Positions 22,353 to 31,053 of a DNA stretch of 64,000 bases are shown here, in pieces. The stretch covers positions 620,001 to 684,000 of the forward strand of contig CAWJCL010000001.1 in NCBI GenBank assembly GCA_963841425.1, in the 5' to 3' direction. The first letter of the stretch is position 1, and every line of letters starts with the position of its first letter. Made by a program: the position numbers and the translations under genes. The notes below the pieces were generated by a model, which was given only the letters and a program-made list of their open reading frames with translations, did no database searches and was not told where the DNA came from. The DNA is from DATEOR01 sp963841425 (lineage in GTDB: Bacteria; Actinomycetota; Thermoleophilia; Gaiellales; Gaiellaceae).

Positions 22353-22847
22353 CTACCGCAGTTTGACGCGGTTGCCGAGGTACCGCTGCGGGTCGGTCAG
22401 CTTGCCGTTCACCCAGACCTGGAAGTGCAGGTGAACTCCCGTGCAGGAGCCGGTGCAGCCCGCCTTGGCGATGAGCTGGCCCTCGGCGACCCGGTCGCCC
22501 GGGCGGACGAGCGCCTTCGCAAGGTGCGCGTACATCGTCACGATCCCACCGGTGTGGCGTACCTTGATCACGAGCCCGAAGCCGGACGCGTTCTCGAGCC
22601 AGCCGACGCGAGTCACCTTGCCGGCGAGGGCGGCGTGGACGTCCGTGTGCGCCCAGCCCTCGATGTCGATCCCCTCGTGCATGCGGCCCCAGCGATACCC
22701 GAACGGCGAGCCGAGGTTGCCGTTCAGGGGGACGAAGAAGAACTGCCGGTCGGGCACGCGCTCCACCGGCTCGGGCAGCTGTGCGCCTGCCGGAGCTACG
22801 AGCAGGCTGAAAAGAAAAAGGCCCGTAAGGGCCATCCGGGCGAACAC
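22353..22847 (-). CDS. secreted M23 (LytM) peptidase
   Basis: 164 residues from GTG 22847 or ATG 22835. Signal peptide MALTGLFLFSLLVAPAGA is followed by a short linker and the LytM domain: GSPFGYRWGRMHEGIDIEG (first His and Asp zinc ligands), GNG-type core VHAALAGKVTRVGW and the HLHFQ pair. All catalytic residues of a D,D/glycyl-glycine type peptidoglycan endopeptidase are present. The first codons of the signal peptide also form a hairpin with a T-rich tail (22811-22833) that looks like an intrinsic terminator. Confidence 0.92.
   Translation of the reverse strand: MFARMALTGLFLFSLLVAPAGAQLPEPVERVPDRQFFFVPLNGNLGSPFGYRWGRMHEGIDIEGWAHTDVHAALAGKVTRVGWLENASGFGLVIKVRHTGGIVTMYAHLAKALVRPGDRVAEGQLIAKAGCTGSCTGVHLHFQVWVNGKLTDPQRYLGNRVKLR
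22811..22833 (-). terminator. intrinsic-terminator-like hairpin inside M23 signal-peptide codons
   Basis: On the minus strand GGCCC (22833-22829), TTAC, GGGCC (22824-22820) followed by TTTTTCTTT (22819-22811). It could end transcripts from the Eis-like gene upstream or attenuate the peptidase gene itself. Confidence 0.55.
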
Positions 22848-22883
22848 CGGGCGGGATAGTAGCGAAGGACCGGCCTTGGTGCG

Positions 22884-24074
22884 TCAGAAGATCTCCGGGC
22901 ACCAGGGCGCCCGGTCGGTACGGAAAGCGGCGTCGGCGCGAGGAACGGCCCCCTCGGTGAGCTCCTCTGCATGCCCCGCCCGCTGAAGCTGCGCGAACGT
23001 GAAGCCGCCCAGGTAGACGGTCGCGAGGTCGGCGACGTCGAGGCGAATGTCCGCGTCCTCCATGGTCTTGGACCCGTCGAGCGAAAAGCGGGCGTCGTTC
23101 CACGGGCAGAAGGCGTCCCCGACCTCGAGCACGACCTCGCCCTCGAGGGAGCGTGCGGCAAGCGCCGCGCCCACGTCCACGAGCCGGAGCCAGAGCGAGT
23201 CGGTGAGCCGAAAGCGCAGGCGCCGCGGTTGCTCGAGCAGCAGGAAGAGCGGATGGTCGATGGGCACCAACTCGCCGCGCACACGCTCCATCAGGTCGAT
23301 GTCGAGCAGATAGCGCCAGATGCCCGCCGTCGCTTCGGGCGAGACCCCCATCGCCTCGACGACGTTCACTTCTCCGGTTGAGCTCCCGGCCTCGAACTCC
23401 AGCTTCAGGCGGTAGAGGGCGTACGCGAGCGTCTCGCCGTCGCGCTCGAGGACGACCCGGGCCAGCTCCCCCGACCCTTCGCGTCGATCCTCGGGGTCGT
23501 GGAGGATGCGCGCCTCCCACCAGTCGCGGCCGCGGGCGAACATCCCGGGCGTCGCGGCGGCGACCCGATCGTAGATCGAGGGCAGAACTCGAATCGGCTC
23601 ATCGTCCTCGAGCAGGCGGAAGGAGCCGCCGTGCTCCGGAGCGCGCCGGAACCCGCCGTAGATGCGCAGAAGGTCGATCTCACCGCAGAGCGACGCGAGC
23701 CCAAAACCAAAGCGCTCGTAGAGCGTCTCTTCGGAAGCCCACAGAACGGCGAGCGGCTCGCCGCGCTCGTGGGCGTCGTCCACCAGCCCGCGCATCAACT
23801 CGCTGAAAACACCGCGGCGTCGGTGCGTGGGCAGCACACCGACCACTGTTACACCGGCCGCCGGGACGATCGCTCCCGGGACGGTGAACTCGAACCCGTA
23901 GGCGGCCGCCCCACCGATGACTATGCCGTTCTCTTCTGCGATGCGCATGCGCTCGGGTCTGACGACACGCAGGAACCATCCGCTCTTTTCCTCCGTCGGC
24001 CGGTGGCCGGAGTAGTGCAGAATCGGTGTCAGGCCGCCGAGTAGATCCTCGCTCGTCGCCTGCCGAACCCCCAC
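22884..24074 (-). CDS. Eis-like GNAT N-acetyltransferase
   Basis: 396 residues starting 1 nt after the helicase stop. The N-terminal GNAT has AAGVTVVGVLPTHRRRGVFSELMRGLVDDAHERGEPLAVLWASEETLYERFGFG, the Eis-type acetyl-CoA loop (V-x-P-x-H/x-R-R-R-G) and the L-W-A-S-E-x-x-I/L-Y-x-R-F-G-Y/F block. A second GNAT-like domain and a C-terminal SCP2-like domain (DADIRLDVADLATVYLGGFTFAQL) end in a C-terminal Phe, whose carboxylate is catalytic in characterised Eis. Eis enzymes acetylate lysines and aminoglycosides; the natural substrate here is unknown. Confidence 0.93.
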   Translation of the reverse strand: MGVRQATSEDLLGGLTPILHYSGHRPTEEKSGWFLRVVRPERMRIAEENGIVIGGAAAYGFEFTVPGAIVPAAGVTVVGVLPTHRRRGVFSELMRGLVDDAHERGEPLAVLWASEETLYERFGFGLASLCGEIDLLRIYGGFRRAPEHGGSFRLLEDDEPIRVLPSIYDRVAAATPGMFARGRDWWEARILHDPEDRREGSGELARVVLERDGETLAYALYRLKLEFEAGSSTGEVNVVEAMGVSPEATAGIWRYLLDIDLMERVRGELVPIDHPLFLLLEQPRRLRFRLTDSLWLRLVDVGAALAARSLEGEVVLEVGDAFCPWNDARFSLDGSKTMEDADIRLDVADLATVYLGGFTFAQLQRAGHAEELTEGAVPRADAAFRTDRAPWCPEIF

Positions 24075-24075
24075 C

Positions 24076-26223
24076 TCACACCTTCTCGAGCGGCGCGTAT
24101 TCGAGCATGAGACGCCGCTCCACCCCGTCGTCTGCGAAGCGAACCGTGACGATCCCGTCCGGCGCGATGGCGGTGACGACGCCTTCCCCTAGTGTGGAGT
24201 GGCGCACGGAGTCGCCGGTGGAGAGGGACGGCATATCGCGGCGGACCGTGACCGTCGGCGCGCCGTACCCGGTCCACGAAGACGGCCGCAGCCGGTCGCG
24301 CTCGATCTCCTCCTGCGGCAGCTCGTCGAGGAAGCGGCTCGGCAGGTTGTAGCCGCGAGAGCCCCAGAGCGAGCGGGCGGCGGCGTGCGTGAGGACGAGC
24401 CGCTCCTGGGCACGGGTGAGGCCCACGTAACAGAGCCGCCGCTCCTCCTCGAGCCCCTGCTCCTCGATGGAGCGCGAGTGCGGAAAGACGCCCTCCTCCA
24501 TTCCGATGAGGAAGACCGCCCGGAACTCGAGACCCTTCGCGTTGTGCAGGGTCATGAGCGTGACGAGGCTGCGCTCCTCGTCGATCGCATCCTGGTCCGA
24601 GAAGAGCGAGATCTGCTGCAGGAACTCGGAGAGGCTCGGGTCCTCGGCGCTCTCCTGGTACTCGCGGGCGACGCCGACCAGCTCCATCAGGTTCTCGGTG
24701 CGTCCCTGCGCCTCGATCGTCCGCTCGGCCTCGAGGGACTCCAGGTAGCCGCTCTGGTCGAGGACGCGCTCGAGGAGCTCGGGCACGGACAGCTCGAGCG
24801 CGCCGGCCATGGACGACTGCATCAGCGTGCGGAACTTGTCGATCGCCTTGAGCGGGGCGCCTCCGCAGCCCGCCTCCTCCGGATGTTCCAGCGCCTCCCA
24901 GAGCGAGAGCCCGTGCGCATCCGCGTAGGCGCGCACGCGGACGAGCGAGGCATCCCCGATCCCGCGGCGCGGCCGGTTCGCGATCCGGATGAGCGAGATC
25001 GCGTCGGACGGGTTGTCGATCACCTGCAGGTAGGCGATCGCGTCCTTGATCTCCGCACGCTCGTAGAACTTCGGCCCGCCGATCACCTGGTACGGGATGT
25101 CCTGGCGAACGAGGACGTCCTCGAGCACTCGCGACTGCGCGTTTGTCCGGTAGAAGATCGCGATCTCCGAGCCCGCGAAGCCCTCGTCCACGAGGGCTGC
25201 GATCTCCGCGGCCACGAAGCGCGCCTCGGCGTGCTCGTCCTCGACCTCGATCACGCGGATCGGATCGCCTTCGCCGAGCTCGCTCCAGAGGTTCTTCGGC
25301 TTGCGCTCGCGGTTCTCGGAGATGACGGCGTTCGCCGCGCGCAGGATCGCATTCGTCGAGCGGTAGTTCTGCTCGAGGGCGATCTGCTTGGCCCCGCCGA
25401 AGTCGCGCTCGAACTCCATGATGTTGCGGATGTCCGCACCGCGGAAGGCGTAGATGGACTGGTCGGGGTCGCCGACAGCGAAGACGTTCCGGTGCTCGCC
25501 TGCCAGAAGCTGGAGCAGCCGATACTGCGCGTGATTCGTGTCCTGGTACTCGTCCACGAGGACGTAGCGGAACGCCTTCTGCCAGCGCTTGCGCGCCTCG
25601 GGGAAGCGCTCCAGCACCTGCACAGTGAGCATGAGGAGATCGTCGAAGTCCACCGCGTTCGAGGCGAAGAGCCGCCCCTGGTAGAGCTCGTAGACGTCGG
25701 CGACGGTCTGGTCGTAGAAGGATGAGACGCGCGCCTTGTAGTCGTCGGGAGTGATCAGCAGGTTCTTGGCGTTCGAGATCTGCGAGTGGATCCCGCGCGG
25801 GACGAAGCGCTTCGGGTCGCGGTCGAGCTCCTCCAGGCACAGCTTCACGACCCGCACCTGGTCGGCCTGGTCGTAGATCGTGAAGTTCGAGCGGTAGCCG
25901 AGCTTCGGAGCCTCGGTCCTGAGGATGCGTCCGCAGGCCGAGTGGAACGTCATCACCCACATCGTCCGGGCGATGCCGCCGAGGACGCCTTCGAGCCGCT
26001 CCCGCATCTCCCCCGCGGCCTTGTTCGTGAAGGTGATCGCGAGGATCTCCTGCGGCTTCACGCCCACTGCCGACACGAGGTGGGCGATCCGGTACGTGAG
26101 CACGCGTGTCTTCCCCGAGCCCGCGCCGGCGACGACGAGCACCGGGCCCTCGGTCGCGAGCACGGCCTCCCGCTGGGCGGGATTCAGGTCCGCGAGGTAC
26201 CGGTCGGACGACGTGACGGCCAC
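24076..26223 (-). CDS. pcrA: PcrA/UvrD-type superfamily 1 helicase
   Basis: 715 residues from GTG 26223. Motifs in order: NPAQREAV (Q motif), GAGSGKTR (I), AITFTNKAAGEM (Ia), VDEYQDTN (II), VGDPDQSIYAFRGAD (III), LEQNYRS (IV), VTLMTLHNAKGLEF (V), LCYVGLTRAQERL (VI). The C-terminal 50 residues, GDSVRHSTLGEGVVTAIAPDGIVTVRF, are the Tudor-like module of PcrA/UvrD that contacts RNA polymerase. It unwinds DNA 3'-5' in repair and clears stalled polymerases. The length fits the family. The Eis-like gene is coupled downstream. Confidence 0.95.
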   Translation of the reverse strand: MAVTSSDRYLADLNPAQREAVLATEGPVLVVAGAGSGKTRVLTYRIAHLVSAVGVKPQEILAITFTNKAAGEMRERLEGVLGGIARTMWVMTFHSACGRILRTEAPKLGYRSNFTIYDQADQVRVVKLCLEELDRDPKRFVPRGIHSQISNAKNLLITPDDYKARVSSFYDQTVADVYELYQGRLFASNAVDFDDLLMLTVQVLERFPEARKRWQKAFRYVLVDEYQDTNHAQYRLLQLLAGEHRNVFAVGDPDQSIYAFRGADIRNIMEFERDFGGAKQIALEQNYRSTNAILRAANAVISENRERKPKNLWSELGEGDPIRVIEVEDEHAEARFVAAEIAALVDEGFAGSEIAIFYRTNAQSRVLEDVLVRQDIPYQVIGGPKFYERAEIKDAIAYLQVIDNPSDAISLIRIANRPRRGIGDASLVRVRAYADAHGLSLWEALEHPEEAGCGGAPLKAIDKFRTLMQSSMAGALELSVPELLERVLDQSGYLESLEAERTIEAQGRTENLMELVGVAREYQESAEDPSLSEFLQQISLFSDQDAIDEERSLVTLMTLHNAKGLEFRAVFLIGMEEGVFPHSRSIEEQGLEEERRLCYVGLTRAQERLVLTHAAARSLWGSRGYNLPSRFLDELPQEEIERDRLRPSSWTGYGAPTVTVRRDMPSLSTGDSVRHSTLGEGVVTAIAPDGIVTVRFADDGVERRLMLEYAPLEKV

Positions 26224-26290
26224 GCCTCGATCCTAGCCTCTCCCCTCCGCGGGCGATCAAGCCGGCGCGAATCGTGCCGATCTTGGAGTC

Positions 26291-27037
26291 GTGGGAGTTC
26301 TATCGCGCCATTGGGCGCCGTCGGCCATCGTTGGGATTGCGCTCGCCGCGACCGCCGTTGTCTTCGCCTTCTTTCGCCCGCAGTACCATCCGAAGGGAGA
26401 GGACAGCCTCGTCAAGGTTGAATGGAGCCGGTATCCGGCGGCAACCGAAGGCTGGACGTGGGCGGGCGGCCAGCCCGGCTTCCGCTTCGGTGAGCACGAG
26501 GAGGAGTGGAACTTCTCAGGCGTGCAAGGAGCGGAGCTGGCTCCTGCTCGCGCAGCAGCCCGCCGTTGGGGCGTCGCGCCCTCGAGCGTCAGGCTCATCG
26601 GCGCAATGCGTCTCGGCCCGGACGACTTGAACATGATCGTCTCCGGGACGAACGCCGCAGACGAGACATGCATCGGCTTCGTCACACCGAGGGAACCGGC
26701 CCAGTACTTCTGCCCGACCCGCCTCGGCCCACAATCTGGGTTCGTCCTCGTACTGTCACGCTCGTGGCAAGCCGACGGCGTCCTCAGACATCCAGCCTGG
26801 CTTCTCGGCATCGTGCGCGCCGATGTCGCCCGTGTCGCGGTCGATCAGGGATCTGAGTGGGACGACGAGATTGTGCTCGAATCCGCGAACGGGTCGTACT
26901 GGGGTACGTGGGAGCTTTCGCTGGAGGACTCCGGCCGACCGGCGACGGTGACGGTGTACCGCAAGGGGGGCGAGGTGACGTCGAGGACGTTCGACGCCCA
27001 GACGCCCGGCGACCGGGTTATCCCGATTCCCGGCTAG
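26291..27037 (+). CDS. membrane-anchored extracytoplasmic hypothetical protein
   Basis: 248 residues from GTG 26291 (TTGGAG nearby). One N-terminal helix (APSAIVGIALAATAVVFAFF), then an outside region with RYPAATEGWTWAGGQPGFRFGEHEEEWNFSG, a helix (ELAPARAAARRWGV) and mixed strands including two Cys (ADETCIGFVTPREPAQYFCP) that probably pair. The C-terminal third (YWGTWELSLEDSGRPATVTVYRKGGEVTSRTFDA) reads as a beta sandwich. Family not recognised. It ends 20 bp inside the convergent CinA-like gene. Confidence 0.6.
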   Translation: MGVLSRHWAPSAIVGIALAATAVVFAFFRPQYHPKGEDSLVKVEWSRYPAATEGWTWAGGQPGFRFGEHEEEWNFSGVQGAELAPARAAARRWGVAPSSVRLIGAMRLGPDDLNMIVSGTNAADETCIGFVTPREPAQYFCPTRLGPQSGFVLVLSRSWQADGVLRHPAWLLGIVRADVARVAVDQGSEWDDEIVLESANGSYWGTWELSLEDSGRPATVTVYRKGGEVTSRTFDAQTPGDRVIPIPG

Positions 27038-27737
27038 CCAGAGCCTCCTCCACCCACGCGGTCGCGGCGGCGAGGGCCTCCTCGTCCGCAGACTTGAGCA
27101 CGACGGTCACTTCCGGCCCGTCGTCGAGGAAACGCGGATAGCTTCCGACCGTGACCTCCGGATGAAGGCGGGTCGCCTGCTCGAGCACGCCGACGATCTG
27201 TCCCTCACCGGTGCGGTAGCTCCGGCGCCAGGTCTCGATCGGCCGGCCGGCGAACCGGTCCGCGACGGTCTCGAACATCGCCTCCATCTCGCTCGGCAAG
27301 CCGGGCAGGACGACGACGTTCTCGACCACGAACCCCGGCGCACCCCCGAGCGGGTTCATGAGCGGCTCGGCCCCGCGAGGAAGGCACGCCCAGCGTGCGG
27401 CATAGTCGCCGAGGCCCCGCGGCTCGAACCGGGCGCGGAGGATGGCCGCCACCTCCGCGATCTCCTCGCACTCCCGGCCGAATGCAGCCGCGACGCCTTC
27501 GCGCGTCAGGTCGTCGGGAGTCCCGCCGAGGCCGCCAGTCACGAAAACGTGCTCGACCCTCGGCGCCTCGGCGCGGAGAAACGCGGCGATCTCCTCGATC
27601 TCGTCGCGTACCGCGGCGATCAGTCGCACCTCGACGCCGAGCCCGGCAAGCCGCCGCGCGAGCCAGGATGCGTTCGTGTTCTCGGTGTCGCCGGAGACGA
27701 TCTCGTTTCCGACAGTGAGGATGACGGCGCGAGGCAC
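27018..27737 (-). CDS. CinA-like molybdopterin-binding-domain protein
   Basis: 239 residues: only the N-terminal MoaB/MogA-like domain of CinA (VILTVGNEIVSGDTENTNASWLARRLAGLGV; FVTGGLGGTPDDLTREGVAAAFGR; LMNPLGGAPGFVV, VVLPGLPSEMEAMF) plus a short middle domain. The PncC-type NMN deamidase domain of long CinA is absent. In known proteins this domain carries ADP-ribose/CoA pyrophosphatase-like activity. It precedes the ECF transporter operon by 9 nt on the same strand but after it in transcription order, and may be read with it. Confidence 0.85.
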   Translation of the reverse strand: MPRAVILTVGNEIVSGDTENTNASWLARRLAGLGVEVRLIAAVRDEIEEIAAFLRAEAPRVEHVFVTGGLGGTPDDLTREGVAAAFGRECEEIAEVAAILRARFEPRGLGDYAARWACLPRGAEPLMNPLGGAPGFVVENVVVLPGLPSEMEAMFETVADRFAGRPIETWRRSYRTGEGQIVGVLEQATRLHPEVTVGSYPRFLDDGPEVTVVLKSADEEALAAATAWVEEALASRESG

Positions 27738-27746
27738 CCTCGGAGT

Positions 27747-28421
27747 CTAGGCCCAGGCGATTTCGACGCGGGTGCGCCGCTCGTAGCGCTCGAGCACCCG
27801 GCGGAGCTCTGGCCCTGCGGCGAGGACGAGGAGCACGTTGCCGACGGCGTGCGCCATGTCGAACGGGAAGCCGCGGGCGATCTGCAGCGTGAGCGCCGCC
27901 CACGTATGCGGGAAGAAGGCGTACCACTCCCAGACGTCCATGAAGACGCTGAAGCCGAGCCCGAGGACGAAGCAGACGCCCGCGAGAGCCCAGCGCCCGT
28001 GCAATGCCTTTGGCAAGAGCCCGCCCGCGACGCCGCACGAGCCCCAGGCAAGCATCTGCCAGGGCGTCCAGACGCCCTGGCCGAGGAAGAAGTTCGACGC
28101 GAGCGCGGCGAGCGCGCCGACGGCGAAGCCGCGCCGCGGGCCGAGGGCGGTCCCCGCGACGACCGCGACCACCGTCACCGGCTGAACTCCCGGGACCGGA
28201 GCGAAGAGGACCCGGGCGGCCGCCGCGACACCGGCGACCGTCGCGATCAGGGTCAGGTCCTTGGCGGATTCCGTCCCGCCTTCCAGCCAGCCGGCGCCCG
28301 CGATGAGCACTGCGATCCCCGCGAGCAGCACGGCGAGGCCGCCGCGATCCGGGTCGAGGGCGGCCCAGGCGCCGGCGCCGAGAGCGGCCGCAGCTCCGAG
28401 GAGCGTCGCCCTATGCGGCAA
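27747..28421 (-). CDS. ECF transporter S component (probably cobalamin-related)
   Basis: 224 residues from TTG 28421, set by AAGGAGG 6 nt upstream inside the end of the ATPase gene (11-nt overlap). Six or so helices: LLGAAAALGAGAWAAL, GLAVLLAGIAVLIAGAG, DLTLIATVAGVAAAARVLFAPVPGVQPVTVVAVVAGTALGPRRGFAVGALAALASNFFLGQGVWTPWQ. The central block with P-G-V-Q-P and S-N-x-x-L/F-G-x-G is typical of ECF substrate-binding subunits. The operon is behind a cobalamin riboswitch, so the substrate is most likely B12 or a corrinoid precursor. It works with the fused ATPase (28411-29754), EcfT (29745-30446) and the DUF4430 lipoprotein. Confidence 0.85.
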   Translation of the reverse strand: MPHRATLLGAAAALGAGAWAALDPDRGGLAVLLAGIAVLIAGAGWLEGGTESAKDLTLIATVAGVAAAARVLFAPVPGVQPVTVVAVVAGTALGPRRGFAVGALAALASNFFLGQGVWTPWQMLAWGSCGVAGGLLPKALHGRWALAGVCFVLGLGFSVFMDVWEWYAFFPHTWAALTLQIARGFPFDMAHAVGNVLLVLAAGPELRRVLERYERRTRVEIAWA

Positions 28422-29754
28422 TGAGCGCCTCCTTCTCGAGCGATACGCGCCGGTCGACGGGGAAAGTACGATCGTGGGTGGCCACCAGGACGCCTCGCCC
28501 CGCCGCCGCGTACTCCGAGAGCCAGTCGGCGATCTCCGCCTTCCGGTCCGGGTCGATCCCGCGCGTCGGCTCGTCGAGGACGAGGAGATCGGGCTCGGCC
28601 ACGGCCACCGCGGCAAGCCCCAGCCGCTCGCGCTCGCCGCTCGAGAGGTCGCGCGGATGGCGCTCTGCCGCCCAGGCCAGCCCGACGCGCTCCAGGGCCG
28701 CGAGCGCCTGCCCCCGGTCGCCGCCAACCCCGAGCGCGACCTCCTCGAGAACGCGGTCACGGACGAGGTAGCGGCCGGGATCCTGGCTCAGATAGCCGGC
28801 ACGCCCGTCGAGCCAGGCGGTGCCGGCATCGGGCTCGAGGAGCCCGGCGGCGATCTTCGCCAGGGTCGTCTTCCCGGATCCGTTCGGCCCTTCGAGCGCC
28901 ACGACCTCCCCGCGGCCCACCTCGAGGGAAGCGCCGCCGAGAACCTCTGCGCCGCCGCGGTATGCGAACCTGACACCGTCGAGCCGGCAGACGGCCTCAC
29001 CCGCAAGGACGCTGCCCGGAAACTGCGCCTGCGGCGGCAGGTAGCGAGCTCGGTGCTCGGCGAGCCAGGCGAGCCCGTCCTCGCGAACGGCGTCCGCGAG
29101 AATCCTGCCGCCCTCCATGAAGAGCACCCGGTCGGCCAGGGAAAGGGCCCGTCCGGTGCGCTGCTCGGAGAGAACGGTCGTCCCGCCGAGCTCACCGACG
29201 AGGGCGAGGAAGCGCTCGGCCGCCTCGGGGTCGAGCTGCGACGTCGGCTCGTCGAGGAGCAGGAGCCTGGGACGAAGCGCAAGCGCGGAGGCGAGGCAGA
29301 CGCGCTGCAGCTCGCCGCCCGAGAGCTCGGACGTGCGCCGCTCGGCCAGGTGGAGGGCGCCGACGGCTTCGAGCGCCTCGTCCGTCCGCGGCCAGATCTC
29401 GGCCGAGGGCACGCCGAGGTTCTCGAGCCCGAAGGCGACCTCGTTGCGGACGAGCGCCATCACGACTTGGTCTTCGGGATCCTGGAAGACGGCCGCGGTC
29501 GTCCCGGCGAGCACGGCCGGCCGCGACCGGCGGGTGTCCACCCCGGCCACGAGCACGCTGCCGGCGAAGCGCCCGCCGTGGAAGTGAGGGACGAGCCCAC
29601 CGAGCGCGCGCAGGAGCGTCGACTTCCCGGAGCCCGAGGGGCCGAGGAGCGCGACGACCTCACCCAGCTCGAGCCGAAGCGAGACGTCCTCGAGAGCCGG
29701 CTCCGCCCCGCCGGGGTAGCTGAACTCGAGGCCGCTGACGTCGACTAGAGCCAC
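28411..29754 (-). CDS. fused tandem ECF transporter ATPase (EcfA-EcfA')
   Basis: 447 residues from GTG 29754, overlapping the EcfT stop by 10 nt. Two complete NBDs: first Walker A GPSGSGKST (38-46), Q-loop FQDPEDQVV, signature LSGGELQR, Walker B LLLLDEPTSQLD, switch near VLSEQR; second Walker A GPNGSGKTT, signature LSSGERERLG, Walker B LLVLDEPTRGID, H-loop ATHDRT. The FQDPEDQ Q-loop is diagnostic of ECF ATPases. The first NBD has Ser-Glu where the switch His is expected (TTVLSEQRTG), which is common in one half of fused EcfA pairs, so the two sites are probably unequal. Confidence 0.93.
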   Translation of the reverse strand: MALVDVSGLEFSYPGGAEPALEDVSLRLELGEVVALLGPSGSGKSTLLRALGGLVPHFHGGRFAGSVLVAGVDTRRSRPAVLAGTTAAVFQDPEDQVVMALVRNEVAFGLENLGVPSAEIWPRTDEALEAVGALHLAERRTSELSGGELQRVCLASALALRPRLLLLDEPTSQLDPEAAERFLALVGELGGTTVLSEQRTGRALSLADRVLFMEGGRILADAVREDGLAWLAEHRARYLPPQAQFPGSVLAGEAVCRLDGVRFAYRGGAEVLGGASLEVGRGEVVALEGPNGSGKTTLAKIAAGLLEPDAGTAWLDGRAGYLSQDPGRYLVRDRVLEEVALGVGGDRGQALAALERVGLAWAAERHPRDLSSGERERLGLAAVAVAEPDLLVLDEPTRGIDPDRKAEIADWLSEYAAAGRGVLVATHDRTFPVDRRVSLEKEALIAA

Positions 29755-30446
29755 AGCACCGCCGCCGCGACGAGCGCGGCTCCCGCCGCGAGCGCCCCAT
29801 AGTCGGCCAACGTCCAGTCCGGGCTCGGGGCGCGAGTCGGAGTGCCGCCCCCGAAGCCGCGTGCCTCCATCGCCTCGGCGAGATTGGCGGCCCGCTCCAG
29901 GGATCCGGCCACGAGCGGCGAGAGGAGGCGTGCGTGCCCGCGGAGGCCTGCGACCTCCACCCCCCTTCCCCGCACGGCCTCGGCGAGCCCGGCCGCGTCG
30001 CGCTCGAGTGTCGGAACGAGGCGCGTTGCGAGCGCGACGGCGAGCGCGGAGCGCCGCGCGAACGAGGCGCTGGCGACGAGCCGGTCGTGGTCGAGGAGGA
30101 GCGCGTAGGCCGAGAACGCGAGTCCGACCCCCGCGAGCCGAAGCGCGGAGACGGCCGCGAGCGCGATCTCCTCCCACGTCACGTCCAGCTGGCCGAGCAC
30201 GGGGACAATCGGGCCTTCCCAGATGACTTCGATCCCGGTCGACTGGAGAAACGGCCAGACCAGGAAGAGCCCGAGGGCCGCAGTACCGGTGCCGAAGAGG
30301 TAGGGCCGGAGCCTCGTCTGCGCCTGCAGGCAGAGAAGGAGCAATCCCGCCGTCAGAAGGGCGAGCGGCAGCACGTGATCCATGAGGAGCGCCGCCACCG
30401 CGGCGGCCGCCAGCACGGCCGCCGCGGGAACGGGCGCGAGTCTCAC
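29745..30446 (-). CDS. ecfT: ECF transporter transmembrane coupling protein EcfT
   Basis: 233 residues from GTG 30446, overlapping the lipoprotein stop (GTGA). Several helices, then the cytoplasmic coupling helices with two Ala-Arg-Gly motifs, EAVRGRGVEV and EAMEARGFGGG, which contact the ATPases. The gene lies between the lipoprotein and the fused ATPase, completing the energy-coupling module. Confidence 0.9.
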   Translation of the reverse strand: MRLAPVPAAAVLAAAAVAALLMDHVLPLALLTAGLLLLCLQAQTRLRPYLFGTGTAALGLFLVWPFLQSTGIEVIWEGPIVPVLGQLDVTWEEIALAAVSALRLAGVGLAFSAYALLLDHDRLVASASFARRSALAVALATRLVPTLERDAAGLAEAVRGRGVEVAGLRGHARLLSPLVAGSLERAANLAEAMEARGFGGGTPTRAPSPDWTLADYGALAAGAALVAAAVLWL

Positions 30447-30859
30447 TGCGCGTCGGGCGGTACCGAGGCGCACTCCTTCTCCCAGTTGTGGAGATCCCAC
30501 CATTCGACGTCGCCGGCGGCGAGCTTGACTTCGGCGGCGCCCTTCTCAGCAAGCTTGCCGTTCACGTAGTAGAGCCAGAAGAGGTTCTTGTCGGCATCCT
30601 GCTCAACGCCCTCGATGGCGGTGACGAGGCCGGAGTCGGACTCGATGTCGGCAACGCGGTCGAGCGAGCGCATGGCCGTCTCGCCGTACGGCACCGAACT
30701 CTTCCCGAGGACGACCTTGGCGCCGCAGTCGGTCGTAACCAGCACCGCCGTCTCCGGGACGGTTAGATCCACCTGGTCGCCAGGCGACGAGCTCGAGCTC
30801 CCGCCGCACGCCGCGAGCGCGCAGGCGAACAGCAGTGCTGCAAAGGATCGACGAAGCAC
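30443..30859 (-). CDS. DUF4430-domain lipoprotein of B12-regulated operon
   Basis: 138 residues from GTG 30859 with AAGGAGG a few nt upstream. Signal peptide SFAALLFACALAAC ends in a lipobox. The mature domain (VLVTTDCGAKVVLGKSSVPYGETAMRSLDRVADIES...FWLYYVNGKLAEKGAAEVKLAAGDVEWWDLHNWE) is a DUF4430/transcobalamin-like fold: the F-W-x-Y-Y-V-N-G-K block and the final W-W-D strand are typical. DUF4430 resembles the beta domain of transcobalamin and intrinsic factor. As first gene after the cobalamin riboswitch it is a good candidate for a surface corrinoid-capture protein feeding the ECF transporter. Confidence 0.85.
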   Translation of the reverse strand: MLRRSFAALLFACALAACGGSSSSSPGDQVDLTVPETAVLVTTDCGAKVVLGKSSVPYGETAMRSLDRVADIESDSGLVTAIEGVEQDADKNLFWLYYVNGKLAEKGAAEVKLAAGDVEWWDLHNWEKECASVPPDAQ

Positions 30860-30892
30860 GTTTCCTCCTTCCGCGAGGGGAACGATCTGAAG

Positions 30893-31040
30893 GCGGACGG
30901 CAGGTCTTCTGACTCGGGGCTCCCTCTCGCGCCGCCTTCCCGGCTCGCGGCCAGTGGCGTTCGGGCGGAGAGCGTCTCCCCTTACAGCGGCGGGACCGTG
31001 CCGGACTCGCACCGGCTTCCCTTTCCGCTCGCCTTATGTG
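30893..31040 (-). ncRNA. cobalamin riboswitch
   Basis: Minus strand shows the conserved blocks in order: GGGAAGCCGGTGCGAGTCC, GGCACGGTCCCGCCGCTGTAA, GCCACTGGCCGCGAGCCGGG with GAAGGC, and the B12 box CAGAAGACCTGCC near 30905-30893. This is the AdoCbl riboswitch core. It ends about 34 nt before the lipoprotein start, so B12 binding would block translation or elongation of the ECF operon. Confidence 0.95.
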
Positions 31041-31053
31041 TGGCGGGAGGCTA

